Positions 1 to 8,038 of a DNA stretch of 34,402 nucleotides are shown piece by piece. Source of the DNA: Phascolarctobacterium sp. (GTDB lineage Bacteria > Bacillota > Negativicutes > Acidaminococcales > Acidaminococcaceae). The notes beneath the pieces were generated by a model. That model was not told the DNA's origin. It was given only the letters and a program-made list of their open reading frames with translations, and searched no databases. The position numbers and the translations under genes are program-made. Positions within the stretch are counted from its first letter, which is position 1. Each line of letters begins with the position of its first letter. The stretch spans positions 1-34,402 of the forward strand of contig JAJQDY010000015.1 in NCBI GenBank assembly GCA_021201965.1, written 5' to 3'.

Positions 1-1
1 C

Positions 2-97
2 TGTGGACTGTCTCGTAAGGAACTGGGCTACCGTACACCGGAAGAACTCTTTGACCCTGCCAAATGGCTCTGCTGTTGGGTAATCAAGCCCAGCTAA
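2..97 (+). mobile_element. 3' end of an IS30-like transposase (partial)
   Basis: An open frame runs in from the window edge and stops at TAA 95-97. Its peptide contains RKELGYRTPEELFD, which resembles the conserved C-terminal RK-x-LGYRTPEELF segment of IS30-family transposases. The last residues (tryptophan- and cysteine-rich) do not look like a typical family end, so the copy may be decayed. Only about 31 codons are visible, so neither an intact catalytic domain nor the left end can be checked. The family assignment is from memory of the motif. Confidence 0.45.
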
Positions 98-127
98 GCT
101 GGACTCTATTAAACTTTTACACGGATG

Positions 128-153
128 TGTTCAACTTGCACTTGCAATTTTCG
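128..153. repeat. possible terminal inverted repeat of the IS30-like element
   Basis: The stretch at 128-153 reads TGTTCAACTTGCACTTGCAA followed by TTTTCG. It lies 30 bases after the transposase stop and resembles IS30-family ends (AACTTGCACTTGCAATT-like). The partner repeat would lie upstream of the window, so this is a guess from position and resemblance. Confidence 0.3.
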
Positions 154-215
154 TCTGAAAACTATTTAATCAGAATGGAAAATGGAAGAGGAGACTTAAT
201 GCTGTAGAGGGAAAT

Positions 216-1523
216 ATGAACTATAATGAAACTTTGGGTTATCTGGAAAATCTGGGGAAATTCGGTATTAAGCTTGGCATGGAAAGAATTGAGTGTTTGC
301 TGAAAAGGCTTGGAAATCCAGAACGAAAAATAAAAACTGTACACATTACAGGGACTAACGGTAAAGGTTCTGTTACTAGTATGATTGTCGATATTTTACT
401 TGCAGCTGATTTAAAGGCAGGTAAATTTATCTCTCCTCACCTGCTGAAATATAATGAACGCATCAGTGTTAGCGGACAGGATATTAGCGATGCTGATTTT
501 GCTGCCATAATTACCTCTGTTAAGGAAGCAGCCGATAATATTGTTGAAAATGGGCTTTGTGGACAGCCGACTCAGTTTGAAGTCCTGACAGCGGCAGCTT
601 TTTTGTATTTTCATCTATGCAACGTTGATTATGCTGTCATTGAGGTTGGTATGGGCGGCTTATGGGATTCGACTAATGTCATTACTCCTGTGGTTTCCGT
701 CATTACTAATGTAGCATTAGATCACACTGATCGTTGCGGAGCAACTGTTTCAAGTATTGCTATGCAGAAAGCAGGCATCATTAAGGAAAAAGTGCCTCTG
801 GTAACTGCTGCCGAGGGTGATGAAGCTTTAGGACTGATAGTTTCAATGGCTATGTGTAAGGAAGCACCGGTATATCTTTATGGCAAGGCCTTTTATGGAA
901 CAGAAGAAGAAAGTACTATTGATGGGCAAATATTTACTTTGCATGCGGGAGATTCTTATAATTCAGAGTATAAAATCAGAATGCCAGGAGCGCATCAGAT
1001 TAAAAATGCCAGTCTGGCCATTGTTGCAGCTAAACTGCTTTCAAAACAGGATGCGCGAGTGGATGAAACAGCACTACATACTGGTATAGCCAATACTTTA
1101 TGGGCAGGCAGGTTAGAACGCATTTGTAGAACACCAGATGTTATTTTAGATGGAGCACATAATCCTGACGGAGCGGTGGCTTTACGCAATGCTTTAGATA
1201 AATATTATCCTGGTCAGTCAATAGTTTTTATTTTTGGCATGATGCACGACAAGGATATAGACGGAGTTATTAAAGCTTTAATTAAATTTAAAGATATAGT
1301 CTATACGGTACGCGTAGGGAATGCAGGATCCAGGGCAGCTACGGCAGAGATGTTAGCTGATTCAATAGGTAAACAGGCAACCGCTACAGAACGCTTAGGG
1401 GCTGCTTTTAAAAGTGCTGTAGCAGCTGCTGGAACAAATGGCGTTGTATGCGTTTGTGGCAGCCTTTATTTGGTAGGAGAATTTAAAACTATGCTATTGC
1501 AGGAGAAAAAACAATGTTATTAA
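216..1523 (+). CDS. folC: folylpolyglutamate synthase / dihydrofolate synthase (FolC)
   Basis: A 435-aa cytoplasmic ATP-dependent ligase that adds glutamate to folates and may also make dihydrofolate from dihydropteroate. The Mur-ligase fold is visible: P-loop GTNGKGS at residues 46-52, SPHLLKYNERI near 73-83, the EVGMGGLWDSTNV segment at 143-155, NVALDHTD near 165-172, WAGRLERI near 296-303, and the C-terminal DGAHNPDG at 312-319. The length is normal for the family. ATG 216 is preceded by AGAGGG at 206-211. In many Firmicutes folC follows valS, but here an IS30-like remnant lies immediately upstream. The last 10 bases overlap the next gene, so the two are probably co-translated. Whether the enzyme is bifunctional (DHFS plus FPGS) cannot be told from this reading. 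Confidence 0.95.
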   Translation: MNYNETLGYLENLGKFGIKLGMERIECLLKRLGNPERKIKTVHITGTNGKGSVTSMIVDILLAADLKAGKFISPHLLKYNERISVSGQDISDADFAAIITSVKEAADNIVENGLCGQPTQFEVLTAAAFLYFHLCNVDYAVIEVGMGGLWDSTNVITPVVSVITNVALDHTDRCGATVSSIAMQKAGIIKEKVPLVTAAEGDEALGLIVSMAMCKEAPVYLYGKAFYGTEEESTIDGQIFTLHAGDSYNSEYKIRMPGAHQIKNASLAIVAAKLLSKQDARVDETALHTGIANTLWAGRLERICRTPDVILDGAHNPDGAVALRNALDKYYPGQSIVFIFGMMHDKDIDGVIKALIKFKDIVYTVRVGNAGSRAATAEMLADSIGKQATATERLGAAFKSAVAAAGTNGVVCVCGSLYLVGEFKTMLLQEKKQCY

Positions 1524-2806
1524 AATCCTGTGCAGAAAAGCTAGATGGCTATGTGTATTACTTGTTGCTGTTCACTGTTGCCATAATCCCATTGGAGCAA
1601 AAATTCGCGGCTATTTGTGTTGGGATTACTTTTGTAGGTGCTTTATTTGCGGCTTTTGGCGACATACATAGGGAAAAAGTCCTAAAGGGGTGGGAACAGG
1701 TAGCTTTATACCTGCTATTCATTTTTGCGTGGGTATCTTTGCATTTTTCTAAGAATGTCTTTATTTCTTCTTACAATTTTATTTATGTTGTTGGGCAATA
1801 TGTTGCAATAATTTTTGTATTATTAAGATATGGGTGGCAGCGCCCGCAGCCTTTTCCCCCAGATGGGAAAGGGACTGCAGATGCAGGATGGAAGGCCACT
1901 TTCAATAAACTGCCGCGACCATTGCAACTGTTAAGTATATTTTTTCTTATGTCCGTGCCTGTAAGTCTTGTTGGCCTTGCGCAGAATTTTTTTTGCGTAG
2001 CAGGTGAATTCGTCTGGGTAGATCCACAAGAGTTTCCTGATTTAAAAGTACGAGTTTTTTCTACTTTAAAAAATCCTAATATTCTGGGTGGTTATCTCGT
2101 TTTGGTTATTGCATATGCGATAAGTTTTTATGGTATTTGCAGTACTAAAAAAGCACGGTGTGTTATGCTGGCAGTAGTTTTTTTAGCTGGAATCTGTTTG
2201 CTTTATACTTATTCCCGTGAAAATTGGCTGGCTTGTTTGACAATGTTATTGGTCTTCTGCTTGTTCTTTTGTCACAAGGCCATTTTACCGCTTGCAGCTG
2301 CAAGTGTAGTGGGAATGATTATTGGCGGCCCCTCTATGCTGCATAGACTAGTTTCCATTTTAAACGGACAGGATACTTCTGCTGCTTTGCGTATTGCTTA
2401 TTTGCGGAGTACAGAATGGATTATTGAAGAATTTCCTTTTGGTGTTGGTTGGTATGGATACCAGTTTGTGTATCCTGCTTATAATTACTATCTTGTGGAT
2501 ACTAGCGTAATAATGTATCATTGTCATAATCTGTTTTTAAATATACTGGCTGAGTTAGGATGGCACGGGCTCTTTGCATTTCTTTTAGTTTGGTGGATTT
2601 TTATATTTAATGGAATAAAATTATTGCGTTTCGGAAGGCAAAATTGGCTTCGCGCCATGGGGCGCGGTTATATACTTGCAGTAATAAGCATAACCATAAG
2701 TGGACTCACGGATCATGTGTACTTTAACAGCCAAATGGGGATATTATTTTGGTTTTTCGGAATATTGATAATGCTATGTCGGAAACTAAATAATTATGTA
2801 GTATAA
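1514..2806 (+). CDS. O-antigen ligase / Wzy-type polymerase-like membrane protein
   Basis: A 430-aa polytopic inner-membrane protein with about ten or more hydrophobic segments. It has the features of the Wzy_C/O-antigen ligase family: a YTYSRENW segment at residues 231-238 and a large loop after FPFGVGWYGY ending in HCHNLFLNILAELGWHG, with the conserved loop histidine probably H338. The family transfers or polymerises undecaprenyl-linked glycans on the periplasmic face, which fits a Firmicute with an outer membrane. ATG 1514 lies inside the end of folC and has AGGAGA at 1501-1506, so translation is probably coupled. No other polysaccharide genes are adjacent, so the substrate is unknown. It could act as a WaaL-like ligase or as a glycan polymerase. 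Confidence 0.8.
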   Translation: MLLKSCAEKLDGYVYYLLLFTVAIIPLEQKFAAICVGITFVGALFAAFGDIHREKVLKGWEQVALYLLFIFAWVSLHFSKNVFISSYNFIYVVGQYVAIIFVLLRYGWQRPQPFPPDGKGTADAGWKATFNKLPRPLQLLSIFFLMSVPVSLVGLAQNFFCVAGEFVWVDPQEFPDLKVRVFSTLKNPNILGGYLVLVIAYAISFYGICSTKKARCVMLAVVFLAGICLLYTYSRENWLACLTMLLVFCLFFCHKAILPLAAASVVGMIIGGPSMLHRLVSILNGQDTSAALRIAYLRSTEWIIEEFPFGVGWYGYQFVYPAYNYYLVDTSVIMYHCHNLFLNILAELGWHGLFAFLLVWWIFIFNGIKLLRFGRQNWLRAMGRGYILAVISITISGLTDHVYFNSQMGILFWFFGILIMLCRKLNNYVV

Positions 2807-2815
2807 AAGTATAGC

Positions 2816-2845
2816 ATTACAGATAGGATTAATGCTACCTGTAAT
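2816..2845 (+). terminator. hairpin after the O-antigen ligase-like gene
   Basis: ATTACAG (2816-2822) pairs with CTGTAAT (2839-2845). Inside it TAG (2824-2826) pairs with CTA (2835-2837) around an eight-base loop. An A/T-rich stretch follows, but no immediate U-run. It may be a weak terminator or just a 3' end structure. Confidence 0.35.
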
Positions 2846-2910
2846 AAAATAAATTTAATTTTTAGCGACCTGAATGGTGATGAGCAATGTGCAGCAATGC
2901 ATAGAATTAT

Positions 2911-2939
2911 TTTTAAATTGCTGGCTAAAATGTTATAAT
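2911..2939 (+). promoter_or_regulatory. candidate promoter of hndABCD
   Basis: A perfect -10 TATAAT is at 2934-2939, about 50 bases before the first hydrogenase gene. The best -35 at 17-base spacing is only TTTTAA (2911-2916). The -10 is convincing and the -35 is poor, so an activator is possible. Confidence 0.4.
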
Positions 2940-2991
2940 AAGAAAAATAGTTTTTTCACATTTATTTTATTTGTTGGAAAGGAGAAATATT

Positions 2992-3489
2992 ATGGATATT
3001 ATTGAGCATAAATCTGGTTGCTGTGATAGCGATAATCCTGAAAAGGCTGAAGTGGATGCTATTTTAGCAAAATATATCGGAGAAAAGTGGACCCTGATTC
3101 CAATTCTCCAGGAAATTCAAAATTTATATAATTATTTACCCAAAGATGTGTTAGAATATGTTGCTATACAGACAGGAATACCTATTGCAGATATCTATGG
3201 AGTGGTTACTTTTTATTCGTTATTTCATCTAAATCCCCGTGGGCGTAATATTATACGTGTTTGTCAAGGTACGGCCTGTCATATATGCAGCGGTAAAACT
3301 ATTTTGGAAACAGTGGAAAAAGAGCTCGGCGTTAAAACTGGAAATGCAACAGCGGACTTACGTTTTACCTTAGAAACCGTTGTTTGTGTTGGAGCGTGCG
3401 GGCTAGCTCCTGTTATGCAGGTTAATGAAGAAACTTACGGTAGACTTACAGCGGATCGAGTAGCTGAGATTCTGCAAAAGTATCAATAA
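2992..3489 (+). CDS. hndA: NuoE-like [2Fe-2S] subunit of NAD(P)-linked [FeFe] hydrogenase (HndA/HydC type)
   Basis: A 165-aa cytoplasmic electron-transfer subunit of the NuoE/HydC family. It has an N-terminal helical part and a thioredoxin-like domain. The [2Fe-2S] ligands are seen as CQGTAC (C91, C96) and CVGAC (C132, C136). The frame extends upstream to a TTG at 2971, but ATG 2992 has the well placed ribosome site AAAGGAG (2977-2983), so I start there. It is the first of four genes whose order (NuoE-like, small 2Fe-2S protein, NuoF-like, hydrogenase) matches the NADP-reducing hydrogenase HndABCD of Desulfovibrio and the HydABC bifurcating enzymes. It should pass electrons between the flavin subunit and the hydrogenase. 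Confidence 0.92.
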   Translation: MDIIEHKSGCCDSDNPEKAEVDAILAKYIGEKWTLIPILQEIQNLYNYLPKDVLEYVAIQTGIPIADIYGVVTFYSLFHLNPRGRNIIRVCQGTACHICSGKTILETVEKELGVKTGNATADLRFTLETVVCVGACGLAPVMQVNEETYGRLTADRVAEILQKYQ

Positions 3490-3637
3490 TAGTGACAGTA
3501 TTATTGACTATATAGGCGTGTCTGGATTCTGATCAAAATTCCGTAGTCGATGTTGCAAAAATATTGCCACTGATCTAAATTTTACTTTGTCTGGAATTTA
3601 TTTAAATCAGGAAATTATGGAAGGCGGAAGATATAAA

Positions 3638-4000
3638 ATGAAAAGTTTAGCTGATTTAAATGATTTACGTGATAAACTACAAGAAAGTATTAATTTAAGA
3701 AAAAAAGGAGGCACAGTGATCATTGTAGGAATGGGTACTTGCGGTATTGCTGCTGGTGCTCGCGAGGTGATGAGAGCTATTTTGGATGAACTGGCAGCCC
3801 GTAATTTAAACGATGTAAAGGTGATTCCAACAGGATGTATTGGTATGTGTGACAAAGAAGTATTGGTTGATGTTATGAGGCCTGGCGAGTCGCGTATTAC
3901 TTATGGTAACGTAAAATTAGCGGATGTAAAAAAAATAATAGACGATCATATAGTAAATGGACGTATTGTTGCAAATTTGGTTGTAAAGAGAAAAGCATAA
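3638..4000 (+). CDS. hndB: small thioredoxin-like [2Fe-2S] subunit (HndB type)
   Basis: A 120-aa protein lying between the NuoE-like and NuoF-like genes, as HndB does. It has the HndB-like segments GMGTCGIAAGAREV (residues 31-44) and PTGCIGMC (64-71). Only three cysteines are obvious (C35, C67, C71), one fewer than a classical CxxxxC/CxxxC thioredoxin-like ferredoxin, so the fourth cluster ligand is unclear. Start ATG 3638 is preferred (MKSLADLN, with GGCGGA nine bases upstream). An in-frame ATG at 3617 would add seven residues and has a poorer site. A 148-base gap with no recognisable gene separates it from hndA. The predicted role is an electron relay in the hydrogenase complex. Confidence 0.85.
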   Translation: MKSLADLNDLRDKLQESINLRKKGGTVIIVGMGTCGIAAGAREVMRAILDELAARNLNDVKVIPTGCIGMCDKEVLVDVMRPGESRITYGNVKLADVKKIIDDHIVNGRIVANLVVKRKA

Positions 4001-4023
4001 TTAAATTTTTGGAGGAGAAAATT

Positions 4024-5814
4024 ATGCAGCATATTAGAGCGCATGTTTTAGTTTGTGGTGGGACTGGTTGCAAATCGTCAGGCTCAAAGGAGATCCAGCT
4101 TAATTTTGCTAAGTATTTAAAAGAATTCAGCATAGAGGATGAGATAATGATAGTGGAAACCGGCTGTCATGGTTTTTGCGCGAATGGGCCGTTAGTGACT
4201 ATATATCCTGAAGGAACTTTTTACTGTCGCGTTAAGCCGGATGGTGTGAAGGAAATAGTGGAAAGCCATTTATATAAAGGGCAGATTGTCGACAGGCTTT
4301 TGTACAATGAACCGCAGACGCAGGGGGCAATTCGCAATCATTCCGATATTGCTTTTTATAAAAAACAGCACCGCCTAATTTTAGCACACTGCGGACTTAT
4401 TAATCCTGAAAAAATTGAAGAGTATATTGCTTTTGGCGGTTATATGGCACTTGCCAAGGCAGTGACTACTATGACTTCTGATGAGGTCGTAGACGTGATT
4501 AAAAAATCTGGATTGCGCGGCCGTGGTGGCGCTGGGTTTTCTACTGGCACAAAATGGCAATTTGCTAGAAATTCTGTCAGTGATAAAAAATATGTTATTT
4601 GCAACGCCGACGAAGGAGACCCAGGTGTATTTATGGATCGCAGCGTGTTGGAAGGAGATCCTCATAGAGTGCTTGAAGGCATGGCTATTTGTGGATATGC
4701 CATCGGGGCTGACGAAGGCTACATTTATGTACGTGCTGAATATCCGCTGGCTGTCAAACGTTTGCGCATAGCCATCGAACAGGCAGAAAAAATGGGGTTA
4801 CTTGGAAATAATATTTTCAATAGCGGATTTAATTTTAGATTGCAGATTAAGGAGGGAGCAGGAGCTTTCGTTTGTGGGGAAGAAACGGCGCTTATGGCCT
4901 CTATAGAAGGGAAAAGAGGGATGCCCCATCCACGCCCCCCATTCCCGGCTTCTTCAGGGCTATGGGGTAAACCTACTAACATAAATAATGTAGAAACATT
5001 TGCCAATGTGTCAGAGATTATTAAAAATGGTGCTGAATGGTATTGCCAGTTTGGCACAGAAACTTCAAAGGGTACTAAAGTATTTGCCCTTACTGGAAAA
5101 ATTAACCATACGGGATTAGCTGAAGTTCCTATGGGCATTAGCATGCGCGAAATTATTTTTGATATTGGCGGCGGCATTACTAATGGTAAAAAATTCAAAG
5201 CCGTCCAGATAGGTGGGCCTTCGGGCAGATGCCTGCCGGAATCCATGCTTGATTTGTCAGTTGATTATGATTCTTTGACTGCTGCTGGGGCTATGATGGG
5301 TAGCGGTGGGTTGGTTATAATGGATGAAGATACTTGTATGGTTGATGTAGCGAAATTCTTTTTAAATTTCACACAGTCTGAATCATGTGGGAAATGTACA
5401 CCTTGCCGTGAAGGAACTGAGCGAATGCTGGAAATTCTTACACGTATTACTGAAGGGCAGGGGCGTGAAGGCGATATAGAGTTACTTGAAAATTTAGCTA
5501 AAAATATAAAAGAGACTGCTTTGTGTGGCTTGGGACAAACAGCTCCTAATCCAGTACTCAGTACCATAAAATACTTCCGCCATGAATATGAAGTCCATAT
5601 CCAGGAAAAACGTTGCCCAGCGGGAGTTTGTGAGAAATTGACAAATTATGTTGTCACCGAGACATGTAAGGGCTGTGGGCTGTGTGCTCGCAATTGTCCT
5701 GTAAAGGCTATATCCGGTGCTGTTAAACAAAGACATGTCATAAATACTGCGGTATGTATAAAATGCGGCACTTGTATGACGAATTGCCCATTTAAAGCAA
5801 TAAAAAAAGCTTGA
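4024..5814 (+). CDS. hndC: NuoF-like FMN/NAD(P)-binding subunit of bifurcating hydrogenase (HndC/HydB type)
   Basis: A 596-aa flavoprotein subunit, the likely site of NAD(P)H oxidation and electron bifurcation. In order: an N-terminal thioredoxin-like [2Fe-2S] domain (C11, C16, C48, C52); the NuoF core with the glycine-rich GLRGRGGAGFSTGTKW at 163-178 and CNADEGDPGVFMDR at 193-206; an SLBB-like region; the N3-type [4Fe-4S] motif CGKCTPC (C455, C458, C461) with C501; and two C-terminal ferredoxin motifs (C548/551/554/558 and C578/581/584/588). This layout matches HydB of Thermotoga-type bifurcating hydrogenases. The frame could extend to TTG 4009, but the strong site GGAGGAG (4011-4017) places the start at ATG 4024. 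It lies 23 bases after hndB and 15 before hndD. Confidence 0.95.
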   Translation: MQHIRAHVLVCGGTGCKSSGSKEIQLNFAKYLKEFSIEDEIMIVETGCHGFCANGPLVTIYPEGTFYCRVKPDGVKEIVESHLYKGQIVDRLLYNEPQTQGAIRNHSDIAFYKKQHRLILAHCGLINPEKIEEYIAFGGYMALAKAVTTMTSDEVVDVIKKSGLRGRGGAGFSTGTKWQFARNSVSDKKYVICNADEGDPGVFMDRSVLEGDPHRVLEGMAICGYAIGADEGYIYVRAEYPLAVKRLRIAIEQAEKMGLLGNNIFNSGFNFRLQIKEGAGAFVCGEETALMASIEGKRGMPHPRPPFPASSGLWGKPTNINNVETFANVSEIIKNGAEWYCQFGTETSKGTKVFALTGKINHTGLAEVPMGISMREIIFDIGGGITNGKKFKAVQIGGPSGRCLPESMLDLSVDYDSLTAAGAMMGSGGLVIMDEDTCMVDVAKFFLNFTQSESCGKCTPCREGTERMLEILTRITEGQGREGDIELLENLAKNIKETALCGLGQTAPNPVLSTIKYFRHEYEVHIQEKRCPAGVCEKLTNYVVTETCKGCGLCARNCPVKAISGAVKQRHVINTAVCIKCGTCMTNCPFKAIKKA

Positions 5815-5829
5815 GAGGAGTTATGGATT

Positions 5830-7572
5830 ATGAATATGGTAAATATAACTATTGACGGTAAGCAGATTCAAGCTCCTCATGGCTCAACTGTTTTAGAAGC
5901 AGCGCATAGTGCTGACATATATATTCCTACATTGTGCTATTATCCCGAATTGTGCGCCGAAGGGGCCTGTCGTTTATGCATGGTAGAAGTTTCAGGATCA
6001 CGTTCTCTGGTGGCGTCTTGTGTTTATCCGATAAGTGAAGGCATGATTGTCAAGACCAATACCGCTAAAGTTCGTGAAGCGCTAAAAACAGTAGTTGAAC
6101 TTTTATTGGCTAATCACCCTAAGGACTGTTTGTGCTGTCAGAAAAGTGGCGATTGTGAATTGCAAAAACTTGCCGCTGATTTAGGAGTTAGGAAAATCCG
6201 TTTTAATGGTGATGGACGAAAAATAAATGTCACAGATAATAGCAATCCATCACTCGTAATAGATCATGGAAAATGCGTTTTATGTGGACGTTGTATACGT
6301 ATATGCCGTGATATACAGGGGATGAATGTTTATAGCTACGCAGGCAGAGGATTTACTGCTATTGTTTCTACAGCATTTGAGCGTGGCTTAAAAGATTCTG
6401 GGTGCACTTATTGTGGGCAATGTTCTACTGTATGTCCAACAGCAGCCATCATGGAGAAAGACGATACTGAGAAGGTTTGGGAAGCAATTAACAATCCTGA
6501 AAAAATTGTTATCGTACAGACAGCTCCTGCCGTGCGTGTAGCTTTAGGGGAAGAACTTGGTATTCCTGTGGGTAACGTGGTGACAGGGAAAATGGTTACT
6601 GCATTACGCCGTCTTGGGTTTGATAAAGTATTTGACACAAATTTCTCTGCAGATTTGACCATTATGGAAGAGGGACATGAGTTTATTCATCGTCTGCAGA
6701 ATGGTGGCGTATTGCCAATGATAACATCCTGTTGCCCAGGATGGGTTAACATGGTAGAACTGAAATATCCGGAACTTTTGCCATATCTTTCAACTGCTAA
6801 ATCTCCTCAACAAATGTTTGGAGCTGTCGCAAAAACATATTTTGCAGAAAAGGCAGGTATTGATCCAGACAAAATTGTGAGTGTTTCTGTTATGCCGTGT
6901 ACTGCTAAAAAAGCAGAGGCAATACGAGAAGAAATGTGTGACAGCGGATATAGGTATGTTGATATTGTAATAACTACGCGCGAACTGGGCCGCATGATTC
7001 GTGAAGTAGGTCTAGATTTTGCCAACTTGCCAGAGGGAAACTATGATTCGCCATTGGGAACTGGAACCGGTGCCGGAGTTATATTCGGTACGACAGGAGG
7101 TGTAATGGAAGCAGCATTGCGTACAGTAGCGGATGTCCTGACGGGGAAGGATCTGCCTAAGGTATATTATAATGAGATAAGGGGTATGGCTGAAACTCGC
7201 GAGGCCACAATTAAGATTGGCGATGCTGAAGTGAAGATTGCTGTTGTCAACACTTTATCATCTGCACAGAGATTGCTGGAACGTGTTGAGGCTGGAAAGG
7301 CAGATTATCAGTTTATTGAAGTTATGGCATGTCCAGGAGGTTGTATTGGCGGTGGTGGACAGCCAGTGCCTGTAAACAGGCAGATTAGGGAGGCGCGACG
7401 GGCAGCGTTGCTTGATTGTGACAGGCGTAGCGAATTGCGTAAATCTCATGAAAATCCAGAAATAAAAATCCTTTATGATACCTGGATGGGTAAGCCTCTT
7501 GGAGAAAAAGCGCATCATCTATTACACACACACTATTCTTCTAAATCAGTAAAGGTGAATGAGAAAGAATAA
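5830..7572 (+). CDS. hndD: [FeFe] hydrogenase catalytic subunit (HndD/HydA type)
   Basis: A 580-aa catalytic subunit that makes or oxidises H2 at an H-cluster. The N-terminus has a [2Fe-2S] domain (C36, C47, C50, C64), a His-Cys [4Fe-4S] motif (H96, C100, C103, C109) and two ferredoxin motifs (C149/152/155/159 and C192/195/198/202). The three H-cluster signatures are intact: TSCCPGW at 299-305, MPCTAKKAE at 355-363, and EVMACPGGCIGGGGQP at 497-512. A small-subunit-like tail ends in HHLLHTHY. The start ATG 5830 has AGGAG nine bases upstream. With the three upstream genes it forms a cytoplasmic NAD(P)H- and ferredoxin-linked hydrogenase, so the cell can dispose of electrons as H2. The maturases HydE, HydF and HydG are not in this window. 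Confidence 0.97.
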   Translation: MNMVNITIDGKQIQAPHGSTVLEAAHSADIYIPTLCYYPELCAEGACRLCMVEVSGSRSLVASCVYPISEGMIVKTNTAKVREALKTVVELLLANHPKDCLCCQKSGDCELQKLAADLGVRKIRFNGDGRKINVTDNSNPSLVIDHGKCVLCGRCIRICRDIQGMNVYSYAGRGFTAIVSTAFERGLKDSGCTYCGQCSTVCPTAAIMEKDDTEKVWEAINNPEKIVIVQTAPAVRVALGEELGIPVGNVVTGKMVTALRRLGFDKVFDTNFSADLTIMEEGHEFIHRLQNGGVLPMITSCCPGWVNMVELKYPELLPYLSTAKSPQQMFGAVAKTYFAEKAGIDPDKIVSVSVMPCTAKKAEAIREEMCDSGYRYVDIVITTRELGRMIREVGLDFANLPEGNYDSPLGTGTGAGVIFGTTGGVMEAALRTVADVLTGKDLPKVYYNEIRGMAETREATIKIGDAEVKIAVVNTLSSAQRLLERVEAGKADYQFIEVMACPGGCIGGGGQPVPVNRQIREARRAALLDCDRRSELRKSHENPEIKILYDTWMGKPLGEKAHHLLHTHYSSKSVKVNEKE

Positions 7573-7777
7573 AATTGCTATATTGTATTAAATAATAGAG
7601 TCTTCCTAAATATATTGCATATAATTCACATATAAATGGGGAGGTTTTGCCATATAAAAATTTCATGCAATTCCAAAAAGAAAACTTGATATATTGTTGG
7701 ATTATTGATATTATAATAGCGTAAAGAAATATACAAAAAAGAATAGACGTTAGAATCAAAAAATATATTTCGTAAAA

Positions 7778-7808
7778 TTGTCAACAAAACAGTTGAAATA
7801 TGTTATAG
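7778..7808 (+). promoter_or_regulatory. candidate promoter of the succinate-propionate operon
   Basis: TTGTCA at 7778-7783 resembles a -35, and TTATAG at 7803-7808 resembles a -10, but the spacing of 19 is long. If used, it would give a 5' leader of about 220 nucleotides before the CoA-transferase gene. Confidence 0.35.
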
Positions 7809-7933
7809 CTATGTCAGAAGTCAGATACGGATCTTGTGGTTTTTTGATTTTAGAAGGACCTGTTTTTTAAGTAGAATTAGTTTTATGCGGTGAATACACG
7901 GGAAGGTTTTGCGTTAGGGTATTTTGGTAAAGT

Positions 7934-7983
7934 CTTATCCGTAGTGCTTCCATCTTTCTGGAAGTGTGCTGATAAGTTTTATT
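7934..7983 (+). terminator. terminator-like hairpin in the leader of the succinate operon
   Basis: The outer stem CTTATC (7934-7939) pairs with GATAAG (7971-7976). The inner stem CTTCCA (7947-7952) pairs perfectly with TGGAAG (7959-7964). The outer arm is followed directly by TTTTATT. The shape is that of an intrinsic terminator or attenuator sitting 60 bases before the start codon. A further small AGAG/CTCT stem follows at about 7986-8002. Confidence 0.45.
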
Positions 7984-8038
7984 ATAGAGGGAATAGTTCT
8001 CTTAGTAAAATGACCTAAATACAAGGAGGAAGGTAAAC

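Larger units (their letters stand above)
7573..8038 (+). other. 466-base non-coding gap and leader before the succinate operon
   Basis: No convincing ORF is present. The first half is A/T-rich with an isolated TATAAT at 7712-7717 and no good -35. The second half holds a candidate promoter (7778-7808) and a set of hairpins up to the strong ribosome site AAGGAGGA at 8023-8030. No obvious terminator for hndD was found here. I looked for cobalamin-riboswitch and T-box consensus elements and did not see them. Confidence 0.6.

Noticed and set aside
4725-5246. 173-codon minus-strand frame inside hndC
   Set aside because: Antisense shadow of the NuoF core, whose motifs are intact on the + strand.
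7778-8038. Cobalamin riboswitch before the B12-dependent pathway
   Set aside because: The leader has GGTGAA and GGGAAG-like pieces, but the conserved B12-box and core order are not recognisable. I keep it only as an unassigned structured leader.
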